DNA of 64,000 nt from Timema cristinae (Eukaryota > Arthropoda > Insecta > Phasmatodea > Timematidae): contig JBCFYV010011164.1 of assembly GCA_039000515.1 (NCBI GenBank), forward strand, positions 51,127,192 to 51,191,191, read 5' to 3'. Within the stretch, counting starts at the first letter, position 1. Each line of letters opens with the position of its first letter. Both the position numbers and the translations under genes were made by a program. Positions 1-11,600 of the stretch are shown piece by piece. The notes under the pieces were generated by a model that saw only the letters and a program-made list of their open reading frames with translations, was not told the origin of the DNA and searched no databases.

Positions 1-474
1 TTAGCTGTAACTGCTGAGGGTAGGAAGCTACCCCCATATATATTTAAGAAAAAACCCGAAAGAAACCCTGCCCGGGGGAATCATTGTCAGGTGTCAAGAG
101 AAGGGGTGGATGACAGAATTAATGTGTGATTGGCTAGCAGTCGTGTGGATAGAAGGCCTGGAGCTCTTCTTAAAAACAACGGGCAATGTTAGTGCTTGAT
201 GCGTTCAAAGGGCATCTTACTCCAAATGTGAAAAAAAAAGTCAAGGCAACAAATTCAGATTTTGTTGTGACTTCACAACTACAAGTCCTTGATGTGGTTT
301 TGAATATATCCTTCAAGGACAACCTCCGAAAGGAGTATTCAGACTGGCTTTTGTCAGGAGATCATCCCCTAACCCCAAGTGGTAAAAATAAGAAGCCTTT
401 GTTGAACCTGCTTTGCAAGTGGTATTAACTCCTCGGGGAAGGATATCTGCTGAATCCATTGTCCACGGATTTAA
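1..474 (+). pseudogene. pogo/Tigger-type DDE transposase relic, C-terminal half (part 1)
   Basis: Decayed transposase of the pogo/Tigger group (DDE_1 superfamily). Translation gives pieces typical of these enzymes in the right order but in shifting frames: KLPPYIFKKKPERNPA (about 34-82), then GIIVRCQEKGWMTE (about 79-120), then MLVLDAFKGHLTP (186-224, carrying the second catalytic Asp region VLDAF), then a stretch resembling the QLQPLDV motif (TSQLQVLDVVLNISFKDNL, 267-325), then SGKNKKPLLNLLCKW. At least two frameshifts (near 80 and 150) and a stop after 425 make it non-functional. The reading continues in another frame to HGF at 474, where a SINE interrupts it; the missing end resumes at 723. 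The N-terminal half would lie left of the window. The family assignment is from recognised motifs; the pseudogene status is seen directly. Confidence 0.82.
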
Positions 475-722
475 TTTATTTAGCACCGCGTCTCACTACC
501 CACTCGGGTTGTACGCTTAAGTACTAATTACGCTAATGGATTAGGAATGGGGAAGGTTGAATTTAGAGGAAGTGAACCTGCATTTATGTGGAGGGAGAGT
601 GGAAAACCATTTAGGAAAAACCACCCCAGTTCACCCGACTGAGATTCGAACCTGGATCTTCCCGTCCTCGGTGGTCTAACTCATCACGAATGGCGCACTA
701 GCTAACTATGCCGCCGAGGCGG
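475..722 (-). mobile_element. tRNA-derived SINE, family A (inserted in pogo relic)
   Basis: Full-length SINE in reverse orientation. Read on the - strand it starts CCGCCTCGGCGGC, has a tRNA-like head with a B box close to GGTTCGAATCTC, and ends in the family tail GTAAGACGCGGTGCTA-like sequence. Its flanks are a target-site duplication: GTCCACGGATTTAA (461-474) and GTTCACAGATTTAA (723-736), two mismatches in 14. Removing it restores the pogo reading HGF-KKCCLSN across the site. Confidence 0.85.
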
Positions 723-890
723 GTTCACAGATTTAAGAAGTGTTGCCTATCCAATAAGATGGATGGCACAGAAGATGATATTTTGTGGGAGGACCACACA
801 GAAGTGACCAATAATAGTGAAGAAAGTGACACAGAAGAGTCCAATGAGAGTGAAGAAAGTGACACTGATGAGAGCAGTTATGAATGTTTA
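723..890 (+). pseudogene. pogo transposase relic, extreme C-terminus (part 2)
   Basis: Continuation of the pogo relic beyond the SINE. The frame beginning near 720 reads VHRFKKCCLSNKMDGTEDD followed by ILW and an acidic Ser/Glu/Asp-rich tail (ESDTEESNESEESDTDESS). The FKKC-x-x-SN-x-x-DGTEDD pattern followed by an acidic tail is the normal end of pogo/Tigger/jerky-type transposases. No continuing coding sequence follows. Confidence 0.8.
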
Positions 891-1188
891 CATTTTTTTT
901 CTTTCTTCAAAGGGTTCTCATTGTTGAGCTATTTTTAGCTGTTACATTAAGTGTCTTATTTTTATTTCCAAGTGATCTTCATTTTTAGTGTAAATAGTGT
1001 GGTTTTTTTTCTCTGAAAGTGATTTTATATATTTAAGTAACCTAATTTTAAGTGTAGGCAAGGTAGTAAATAATTTTTATTTTCAAATGATTTAATACAC
1101 ACTGATCATATTTAAGTGGGAATATTGTTTTTTTCTCTGAAAGTGTTTGAAAATTTAGGGTGCGGCCTATTTTCGGGCCAATACGGTA
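891..1188 (+). mobile_element. 3' non-coding end and terminus of the pogo element
   Basis: AT-rich untranslated part ending in GGGTGCGGCCTATTTTCGGG then CCAATACGG, followed by a TA dinucleotide (1187-1188), the target duplication expected of the Tc1/mariner-pogo group. A similar terminus occurs at about 27066-27102. The phrase 'gtttttttctctgaaagtg' occurs twice in this stretch (about 1002-1021 and 1128-1146). Confidence 0.5.
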
Positions 1189-1507
1189 CTGATGATTATT
1201 GTTTAGATGTACTCTCTCCCCGCTCCTAGAACACTTGCTCAGTAAGTGCTCTACACTTTGTACTAGGGGCTGTTCAGTGTAAGATGGGAGTGCGAGAAAA
1301 GGCCATGGTTTTTTGCAGTTCTTTTTAATCAAAATTGTTTATTAGTCAAAATAAATCAAATAGTGCTTCAATATAAACATGAGAATTTAATTTTCCTCAC
1401 ATGGTGACCTCAACAGTTGTTGATTATCCGTCTAGGGTGTCCTGCAATTTAATGACAACTTTTCCTCTTCATTTAAAAAGTTTGTCGTTGGCAAGTACCG
1501 CTACCCA
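1189..1507. other. AT-rich spacer, no gene recognised
   Basis: No coding frame, RNA gene or clear repeat is recognisable. A - strand open frame (1048-1332) runs across the pogo terminus and resembles nothing I know. Confidence 0.5.
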
Positions 1508-1739
1508 CTTTGGTGGCTGCATGGTTTAACGCCCTACTCTTACAGTAGACTAGACAGAGGAGGTCGGGATTCGAATCTCGGTCAGGGGTACTGAGGATGG
1601 ATTTTCCAAAGTGCCTTTCCACTCTCCCTTTACACAAATGCGGGTATACTTACGATAAAATAACCTTGCTAATCCCTAAATCCAGGTGTTTAATCAGTAC
1701 ATAACTTATAACCCAAACAAGTTGTAAGACACAGTACTA
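1508..1739 (+). mobile_element. SINE family A, diverged variant
   Basis: The tRNA-like head begins near TTTGGTGGCTGCATGG, with B box GGGATTCGAATCTCGG, then the body CCACTCTCCCTTTACACAAA and the tail ATAACCCAAACAAGTTGTAAG ending ACACAGTACTA. Compared with the 475-722 copy it carries a different head variant. Confidence 0.75.
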
Positions 1740-2264
1740 AAAGATAAAAAAAAGCTAATGCCACCATGCTCAAGATAGGTATTCAACAAGTGTTGATATC
1801 ACCATGTTGAAGAAAATTAAACTCTTTGTTTCTACCGGAGTAATATTTTATTTATTGTGGCCAAAAAAATTGTTTGCCTTTCAAAAGTACAAACAAAAAA
1901 CTGGTTCTTTTCTCGTGTCAGCTCCCTCCGCACCTTAAAATTGAAGGTTTAGATTTCATGTCAAAACACTCAGTTTACTTATAGTCAAAGTAACATTAAA
2001 ATACCTAACTTGTTTAATTTTGTGAACTTCAGGAATCTCAATTCATGGTCTTAATGTGTTATTTTTTTAAAATTATGAACTGATTAATTTTATTTTCTAT
2101 TTCAATTTGTATTTGGTCCTCATTGGAGAATTGTGTGGTTTTACGTTACATATATCACTGAAACCACAAATTGTGTGTAATAAAATGCATTAAATACTTT
2201 CTAATTGAATCCTGTTATGAGGAGCTTTGATTTATTTTGCTCTCAAAGGTTGGGAGACTTGTTT
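1740..2264. other. AT-rich spacer upstream of the first visible golgin exon
   Basis: Probably intronic, because the next exon (2588) is internal to the golgin-97 protein. No exon with a coiled-coil reading or known repeat was recognised here. Confidence 0.4.
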
Positions 2265-2500
2265 TAGTGGCTGTACTGTCTTAAGACGTCCCTCTCACAA
2301 TTTAATGGACTCTTGGTCTCGGGGAGATAGTTGTTCAATCCCGGACTAGTGTATTGAGGATGGGTTTTCCTGAACAATTTTCCACTCAACCTCCATCCAA
2401 ATGTGGGTAAACTTCATTTAAATTCAACCTTTGTTTGGCTTTGTTGTTTTTACATCCTCTCTCCAGGTGTATTCCCTGTTAATTACCCTCTTTTACATGA
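2265..2500 (+). mobile_element. Old SINE family A relic
   Basis: Degenerate copy: GTGGCTGTACTGTCTTAAGA head, GTTCAATCCCGG B-box remnant, GATGGGTTTTCC and TTTTCCACTCAACCTCCATC body, CTTCATTTAAATTCAACC. The tail is lost. It ends about 90 bp before the golgin exon at 2588. Confidence 0.6.
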
Positions 2501-2587
2501 CATCCTCGAATTGAGTCGCTAATAATCCTAAAATGACGTGTCCAGGTTGGTCACGAAGTGTAAAACATGTTTACCTTGCTTTCTCAG

Positions 2588-2676
2588 AATACAAGAAGAA
2601 AGTATTCCAGTACCAAGAAGATCTCGACCAACTGGAGGGGTTTCAAACTCAAGAGATGGCTAAAATTAAACATTTG
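2588..2676 (+). CDS. GOLGA1: Golgin-97 exon a (first exon visible)
   Basis: Acceptor TTTCTCAG, donor GTGAGT. The first two bases complete a codon begun upstream; then 29 codons give [19 protein letters not shown] followed by [10 protein letters not shown], matching the golgin-97 segment around LEGFQ-x-QE-x-x-KIKH. Confidence 0.9.
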
Positions 2677-5600
2677 GTGAGTATTTGAATCTGAGAGATC
2701 ATGTTCTAGGCTAACAATTTCATGTGTTGGTCCAACCTCAATCGCTCTTTTGTTGTACATGGGGCATTTGGTTACTTTGTCTATTCTTGATACTAGAGCA
2801 ATGTCTGTTTTATTGTACATGGGGCATTTTGTTACTTTGTCTATTCTTGATACTAGAGCAATGTCTGTTTTATTGTACATGGGGCATTTTGTTACTTTGT
2901 CTATTCTTGATACAAGGCCAATCTCTGTTTTATTGTACATCGGTCATTTGGTTAATTTGTCTATTCTCGATACTAGGCCAGTCTCTGTTTTATTGTACAT
3001 GGGTCATTTTGTTACTTTGTCTATTCTTGATACTAGGCTAGTCTCTGTTTTATTGTACATGGGTCATTTTGTTACTTTGTCTATTCTTGATACTAGGCCA
3101 GTCTCTGTTTTATTGTACATGTGGCATTATGATACTTGGTCTATTCTTGATACAAGGGCACTCTCTGTTTTATTGTACATGTGGCATTATGATACGTGGT
3201 CTATTCTTGATACAAGGGCACTCTCTGTTTTATTGTACATGGGTCATTTTGTTACTTTGTCTATTCTTGATACTAGGCCAGTCTCTGTTTTATTGTACAT
3301 GTGGCATTATGATACTTGGTCTATTCTTGATACAAGGGCACTCTCTGTTTTATTGTACATGTGGCATTATGATACGTGGTCTATTCTTGATACAAGGGCA
3401 CTCTCTGTTTTATTGTACATGGGTCATTTTGTTACTTTGTCTATTCTTGATACTAGGCCAGTCTCTGTTTTATTGTACATGTGGCATTATGATACTTGGT
3501 CTATTCTTGATACAAGGGCACTCTCTGTTTTATTGTACATGTGGCATTATGATACTTGGTCTATTCTTGATACAAGGGCACTCTCTGTTTTATTGTACAT
3601 GTGGCATTATGATACTTGGTCTATTCTTGATACAAGGGCACTCTCTGTTTTATTGTACATGGGTCATTTTGTTACTTTGTCTATTCTTGATACTAGAGCA
3701 GTCACTTTTTTATTGTACATGGGTCATTTTGTTACTTTGTCTATTCTTGATACTAGGCCAGTCTCTGTTTTATTGTACATGGGTCATTTTGTTACTTTGT
3801 CTATTCTTGATACTAGGCTAGTCTCTGTTTTATTGTACATGGGTCATTTTGTTACTTTGTCTATTCTTGATACTAGGCCAGTCTCTGTTTTATTGTACAT
3901 GTGGCATTATGATACTTGGTCTATTCTTGATACAAGGGCACTCTCTGTTTTATTGTACATGTGGCATTATGATACGTGGTCTATTCTTGATACAAGGGCA
4001 CTCTCTGTTTTATTGTACATGGGTCATTTTGTTACTTTGTCTATTCTTGATACTAGGCCAGTCTCTGTTTTATTGTACATGTGGCATTATGATACTTGGT
4101 CTATTCTTGATACAAGGGCACTCTCTGTTTTATTGTACATGTGGCATTATGATACTTGGTCTATTCTTGATACAAGGGCACTCTCTGTTTTATTGTACAT
4201 GTGGCATTATGATACTTGGTCTATTCTTGATACAAGGGCACTCTCTGTTTTATTGTACATGTGGCATTATGATACTTGGTCTATTCTTGATACTAGGTCA
4301 GTATCTGTTTTATTTTACATGGGGCATGTTACATTAAAATCTGAATTGAACTGGGCAATATGTTACAATATCTGTGTGGTATCGTTTTGTGTATTTGTTT
4401 AGTTGAAACATGTTTGGAAACTTGGTAAATCACTGAACCACCACTTTTCATCAACACGTTAACAAAAATATTAAGAAACATACGCTTAATGTTCATGTAC
4501 TTTATTTACCCTAAAATTCACCATTCAGAATGACATATTTGTTATTTATGTTCAAACTAGATATAATTATTTATTGCATTGAATGTCTCCATATCTCTCT
4601 TAAACCCACCTGCCAAGAAACCTGAAGAAGTCATTTGAGCTATCACACTTGTATCAGTTAAAATATCTGCCATGTGAGTCGCCTGATAATAGGATATAAG
4701 GAAAATGTTTGGCTACTTTAAACAAACACTATTACTTCCATACTCCAATTTCCTTAGAAAGAGCTTTAGATCTACTTAAGTGTATTCATACACCAAGTCA
4801 AGTGATCTTCAGCTACTGCACGGTCTAACGTGCTCCTCTCGCAATCAACTACAGGGAGATAGGTGTTCGATCCTGGCCAGATATACTGAGGGGGTTTTCC
4901 CTAAATAATTTTCCACTCTCCCTCCATGCATATGTAGGTACACTTCCTCTAAATTTAACCTTCTCCATCCCTAACAATTAGCACATAAGCGTATAACCCA
5001 AATGGGTAGTAAGACACTATTAATATATTGGTGTTGCAAAACACCTGAAAAAATGTAAACTACAGGGAATTTCACATGAATTAAAATAACACTGGAGTAT
5101 TTGTGAGTTTGTAATGTTTAGTTGCTAGATTTAAATAATGACCCCTTGCTTTGTAGAGAGAGGGAACCGGAGAACTAATTATGCATATACATAAACATGT
5201 TTACTGCACCATATGTAATGACTCCATATATTTATTCTACAATTCCCCAAATCATCTTCCAAGCGCCAATGACAATATTTCACGTTTGTCACTTTAGTGA
5301 AAAATGCAGGGGTCGACAAAACTAATTGATTATGGGAGCTGATTTTAAAAGAATTGGTTCACAAGCTACCCAGATTAAAAACTATCCATAATAAATATTG
5401 GTCATGATTGTGGCTGTACATAGGATTTGCCCTTAGACCTTGTTCTGTCGGGTGGGGTTGGGATTGGCATGGATTCTTAATTCTTTTAAAATAATTTAAA
5501 ACTAAAAAATATTAGTACAATTCATGCTAGAATGATATTTTTAATGGTAGAAAGTAAAAGGATTAAACATTTTTCTAAAACAAAATGATAGTCAAGCATA

Positions 5601-8600
5601 AAACAATTTCTCGGTGTGTAATTTACTAGAGTGGCATTCACTTTCATTCAAAATATATTAAAAGTTAATGGTTAACTTTTCACTCTCATACATCTGCAGC
5701 TATCAAAGATGTTCAGCTGTGAGCATGCCCCACCACCTGCAGCTGAAATTGAGGACTTATATAGGTTAGGTAGAGCGAAATAGTACCTTCACTTATACTA
5801 AAGCACAAACCAGAACTGGATAATTTTACCTTTAGGACAAGAGACCTTTTTTCCATGCGAGCTACTGAAAATGTTGTCTTATGCTATCGGTAGCTCATGG
5901 TCGATTGTTTGGTGACCCCTGCTCTAAAGTGTCTGAAAAAATCGGGAAAACCTGGAAAATACAATTAATTATAAACTTAAAATGGTCATCCCCACAAACA
6001 CTACTGAGAGTATTTGATGTGTTGTGTTTTGCGTGCAGCTACTAGTGAAGGAGCAGGAAGTGGCTGAAAGAGTGAATACCCTCAAGGAGAGCTCGTCTCA
6101 GATCGAACAATTGAAGTCTGAGGTGAATCGATTGCGTCGTTACGAGGAGGAGTACAGCAACTTGCAGGTAAGTCTCTCATTGCTTGTTGATAGTCCTATC
6201 ATGGGGACATTCACTTGGGCTGGTGCTTTCTCCGTCATGTGTGGGCTGGTGCTCTTTCCGTCATGTGTGGGCTGGTGCTCTCTCTGTCATGTGTGGGCTG
6301 GTGCTTTCTCCGTCATGTGTGGACTGGTGCTCTCTTCGTCATGTGTGGGCTGGTGCTTTCTCCGTCATATGTGGGCTGGTACTCTCTTCGTCATGTGTGG
6401 GCTGTTGCTCTCTTCATCATGTGTGGGCTGGTACTCTCTCCGTCATGTGTGGGCTGTTGCTCTCTCCGTCATGTGTGGACTGGTGCTCTCTTCGTCATGT
6501 GTGGGCTGGTGCTTTCTCCGTCATATGTGGGCTGGTACTCTCTTCGTCATGTGTGGGCTGTTGCTCTCTTCGTCATGTGTGGGCTGGTGCTTTCTCCGTC
6601 ATATGTGGGCTGGTACTCTCTTCGTCATGTGTGGGCTGGTGCTCTCTCCGTCATGTGTGGGCTGGTGCTCTCTTCGTCATGTGTGGGCTGGTGCTCTCTC
6701 TGTCATGTGTGGGCTGTTGCTCTCTCCGTCATGTGTGGGCTGGTGCTCTCTCCGTCATGTGTGGGCTGGTACTCTCTCCGTCATGTGTGGGCTGTTGCTC
6801 TCTCCGTCATGTGTGGACTGGTGCTCTCTTCGTCATGTGTGGGCTGGTGCTCTCTCCGTCATGTGTGGGCTGGTGCTTTCTCCGTCATATGTGGGCTGGT
6901 ACTCTCTCCGTCATGTGTGGGCTGGTGCTCTCTCCGTCATGTGTGGGCTGTTGCTCTCTCCGTCATGTGTGGGCTGGTGCTCTCTCCGTCATGTGTGGGC
7001 TGTTGCTTTCTCCGTCATGTGTGGGCTGTTGCTCTCTCTGTCATGTGTGGGCTGGTGCTCTCTTCGTCATGTGTGGGCTGGTGCTCTCTTCGTCATGTGT
7101 GGGCTGGTGCTCTCTCCGTCATGTGTGGCTGGGCTTTCTCCATCATGTGTGGGCTGGTGCTTTCTCCGTCATATGTGGGCTGGTGCTTTCTCCGTCACGT
7201 GTGGGCTGGTGCTTTCTCCGTCATATGTGGGCTGGTGCTCTCTCTGTCGTGTGGACTGGTGCTTTCTCCGTCATGTGTGGGCTGGTGCTTTCTCCGTCAT
7301 ATGTGGGCTGGTGTTTCTCGTCAATGTGGCTGGTGCTTTCTCCGTCATGTGTGGGCTGGTGCTCTCTCTCTCATAAGAGCAGATTCTCTTTTTGTTCTTT
7401 ATACTTTGGATATTGATTTATAATACAGCATAAGTAACTGTTAAATAATAATCAATTTTAATGCTACTGGTTATAATAATTTGTTAAATCTAAACCTAGA
7501 AATATGCTACACATAATTATTTTTTTACCAATAAAAATGTGTGATTTTCAAAAGTGATCACATTGCACACCGTATTACCTCTGTGTCTTCTATATTCTCG
7601 CTTTTGCCGATGTGCATCAATAAAATGAGCTCAACTTCGAAATTCCTCTCACGGCCTGCATAAAAAAAGGTTTGTTTTATAAAGAGTAACTTAGATAAAT
7701 GTGTTTATAACATTTTGATTTGATGGAACTCTATCTTGATGTCAAAAAAATGTAAAAGAAATTTGCCTTGGTGCAGGAGTGTGTTGATTTGTAGGTTATG
7801 TATGTACGGAAACAAATCACTCTGAATTGCCCCCAATCTTATTGCATTCCTTTTGTCTCTAACCAGAATATAACCTTATTGAAATGTATTACTGTCCTAC
7901 TGATCACTTGAATTGTATTTAAAAAATAATTTTTATTATAAATTTTGGGTGATTTTTTTGTGTGAAACTATTCTTTTGGCTTTGTATAATTTACTTCAAA
8001 GATATGATTGCTCTTATTTTAACAGATTTTTCCACAAAAAGCTATCATCATCATCATCATCAACTGTTCCAGCCTGTAACTGGCTCAGTTTAGTAAATTG
8101 TCCCCATCTGCATACCATTCGTCCTCCCTTAATTGCTTCTATTCTTCTCCTCTCGCTTAAACATTTTCTGTTCTTCCCCTCTCGCTTAAACATTTTCTGT
8201 TATCTGCTCCTCCCATCTCTTATTGGTTTCCCTTGAGGTCTTTTTACTACATACTTCATTCCCAACATTTTTTTTTTGCTTCCTTTCCTTTTCTATCTTT
8301 ATCCTATCCTATTGTATATTCCCTGTACCCCAAATCTTCCCCAGATCACTTCATTCTTAATATTTTTCCTCACCATGACAGCTCCTCACAAACTTCATTA
8401 CCATGGCCTCCACTTTCCTGTCCTCTTACATTCATTGTCCTTGTTTCTCCTGGTGACAGCTAACATGCTCTCCTAGTCTCTCTTACCTTCAATGTCCATG
8501 TTTCTGCTGCAATTAAGGGTTGGTTTTCAATGGGTTACAATAGTACACCCTGTTACACAACACTTCCCTATACACTTACAATGGGGTTTTCTTACCTTCT

Positions 8601-11600
8601 CAAATAGACATTGGTCTCTTACACACCTATATATACATCAACTAACTCTCCCTAGCAGGTCTCTTACACTACACCTATAATAAACAAAACTCTCCCTAGC
8701 AGGTCTCTTACACCCTTAAACAACTCTCCTAGCAGGTCTCTTACACACCTATAGAATAACTCTCCATAGCAGGTCTCTTACACACCTATATAACAACTCT
8801 CCATAGCAGGTCTCTTATACACCTTAGAACAACTCTCCATAGCAGGTCTCCTACACACCTATAGAACAACTCTCATAGCAGGTCTCTTACACACCTATAG
8901 AACAACTCTCCATAGCAGGTCTCTTACACACCTTAGAACAACTCTCCTAGCAGGTCTCTTACAAAATATTTTCAACCTCCAATTATATTAATAATTTATT
9001 TTGTCATCAAATTTAAAAATTCCATTTTTCAGTTTTGAATTTCTATAAAAAAAACTTTTAGTACGAATGTAAATCTTAGTTCTGTAACAAAAGAGGAAAA
9101 AGCAGGTCTCTTACACACCTATAGAACAACTCTCCCTAACAGATCTCTTACACACCTATAGAACAACTCTCCATAGCAGGTCTCTTACACACCTATAGAA
9201 CAACTCTCCACAGCAGGTCTCTTACACACCTATAGAACAACTCTCCATAGCAGGTCTCTTACACACCTATAGAAACAACTCTCCATAGCAGGTCTCTTAC
9301 ACACTTATAGAACAACTCTCCATAGCCGGTCTCTTACACACCTATAGAACAACTCTCAATAGCAGGTCTCTTACACACCTATAGAACAACTCTCCATAGC
9401 AGGTCTCTTACACACCTATAGAACAACTCTCCATAGCAGGTCTCTTACACACCTATAGAACAACTCTCCATAGCAGGTCTCTGGATCAAAATAATTTTCA
9501 CCTCAATTATATTAATAATTTATTTTTGTCAATCAAATTTAAAAAAATTCCATTTATTTTCACGTATTGAATTTTTATAAAAAACTAGTTTAGTAACAGA
9601 ATGATAAATCTTAGTTCTGTAAAAAAAAGAGGGAAAAGGTGTGTATGTATTTTTTGTGTTGCCGAGTACTCTGCCAGCTACAGTCCGAAATTAATTAAAA
9701 GCCAGTTCAACTAAATATACATCCAGGGGTGCCACACACCAGGGAAACCGGGAAAACACGGGGTAATTTTGCAAATCTAGTAGAAATACTAGAATATTTG
9801 CTAAATTTTGTAGATTTAAATGATAGCTTAAAATTGTAGGTACCCCTTTGGTGGCCGCATGATCCAAGGCGCTACTCTTGCAAAAGACTAGACTGCTGAT
9901 AACGAGGAGATAGAGGTTCAAATCTCGGTCCGGTGTACTGAGTGTGGTTTTTCTTAAATGGTTTTCTTCTGTCCTCCACACAAATGCAGGCACACTTCCT
10001 CTAAATTCAACCTTCCACCTCCCTAACACTTTAGGGACAAGTAGTAAGACACAGTGCTTAAAAAACACATTGCTTCACATTAGTCAGATATTCACATAAA
10101 CATTTGTGTACTGGCTTGACATCTGGTGGTCAAAGTTTGTACTGTATGTTCAAACTCTGCAGTGACGTTGCACAAGCTTAATAGGTTAAATCTCAAATAT
10201 GATTTTATAGATAATGTACAGGGAATAGTGACAGGTATAAATCAAGAGATAAATACATTATAGCTTAGTCACTGCTGTCACTGGACAGAGAGAATAGCTC
10301 ACGCCTTGCACTGCTCCCTCGTGTGTCGTTATTTTTGACCTGACCAGGATCTGAACTCTGGTCCTCGTGTGTATGTCTGAAGATCTGTTGGTGTAGATGA
10401 CAGGAACAAGGTATGTTGGTCGCCTTTTATGTGCTTACGTTTGCTTGTTTCACCGCCAATTAGTTAATAGCATCAACTGGAGCTAACTCAACTCAATAAA
10501 TATCATTTCTTTGAAATGAATTGTGGAAAAGGCAACACTTTTTCAACTGTCTTAAACATAATATTTATTGCCTCTAACGATTAGGAAATGATTATAGTGT
10601 TTACTTTGCTATTCCATGTTGAACAATGAGATGTTGTCATAGGAGGACATGGAGACACTACGGCACTCTTCAGGCCGTGAGCGCTCCCAGCTGGCCAGCA
10701 CTCTGGCCCAGAGCGAGGAGGAAGTACGTCATCTTCGTGACCGTGTGGCAGTGTTGGAGCGCAGGACCAGTGGGGAGTGTGCAGGGTTGGGAGCACAGCT
10801 CACAGTGGATGAGCGTGTGCAATCCTTGTTGGGAGAGCGCACACTCTTAGAACGCAGATTGGAGGAGGCCCACCTACACCTGACCGACATCAAAGGGTCA
10901 TGGAGTGAAAAGATCTCGCAGCTGGAGACGCAGGTGGGGCGCTTGTCTCGGCAAGCGGGAGAGGAAGGCGTCGAGCGCAGACGGGCAGAAGGAGAGCGCT
11001 GTGCTCTGCTGGAGCGTGTCAAGGCTCTGGAAGTGATTGTGGAGCGAGGCCGCTCAGCTGCTCGGGACAAGGAGGAGCTGCTACTGAGGGTGCGGGCCGA
11101 GAGGGATGCTCTGGCAGACGAGCTGAAGGAAGTGCGGGGCACTCACGACGCTCAGATGGAGGAGTTGCAGCGGCAAATAGTGAGTTGGAAAAAACTGGCG
11201 AGTCTTTAGTGTATCCATTCCGGAGCCAAGCTAGGACTATCATTGTCTGCGGCCTACCAGTGCTAGGAACAGAAATACAAACATTGACAACTTTTAAAAA
11301 AATTATTAATATAGCTGACTTCTTACAATTGAATTCAGGTCTAATTCATTCTTTATCCTAAAGCTATTCCCATTTACAGTTTTTTTAAACTACAATCTGG
11401 TTATAAATCTTCTATACTAACTAGCCCACATATCCCCATAAATTCACTAAAGAGTTATCACTAGTTAGTCCTCTCTGAGTATGTTACACCCTCGGTACAT
11501 TCCTACACTAGCTCTCCCACCGATCCCTGGGTTGTCAGGTGATGCAGTGGAGACGGGCGTCTCCCTATCCGCCACCCGGGTAAGCGCCCTATCGAAGATA

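Noticed and set aside
2750..4402. A 550-codon open reading frame in the 60-bp array
   Set aside because: The unit is 20 codons long and lacks stops, so length follows automatically; it lies between two in-phase golgin exons and is not in frame with the preceding exon.
6024..7423. Three overlapping open frames of about 400 codons each
   Set aside because: All are translations of the same 26-bp repeat in three frames. Only the first 43 codons after 6039 (golgin exon b) are real coding sequence.
10729..11142. Antisense Ser/Arg-rich protein of 137 residues
   Set aside because: It is the complement of golgin exon c; the sense strand has family-specific coiled coil and matching splice phases.
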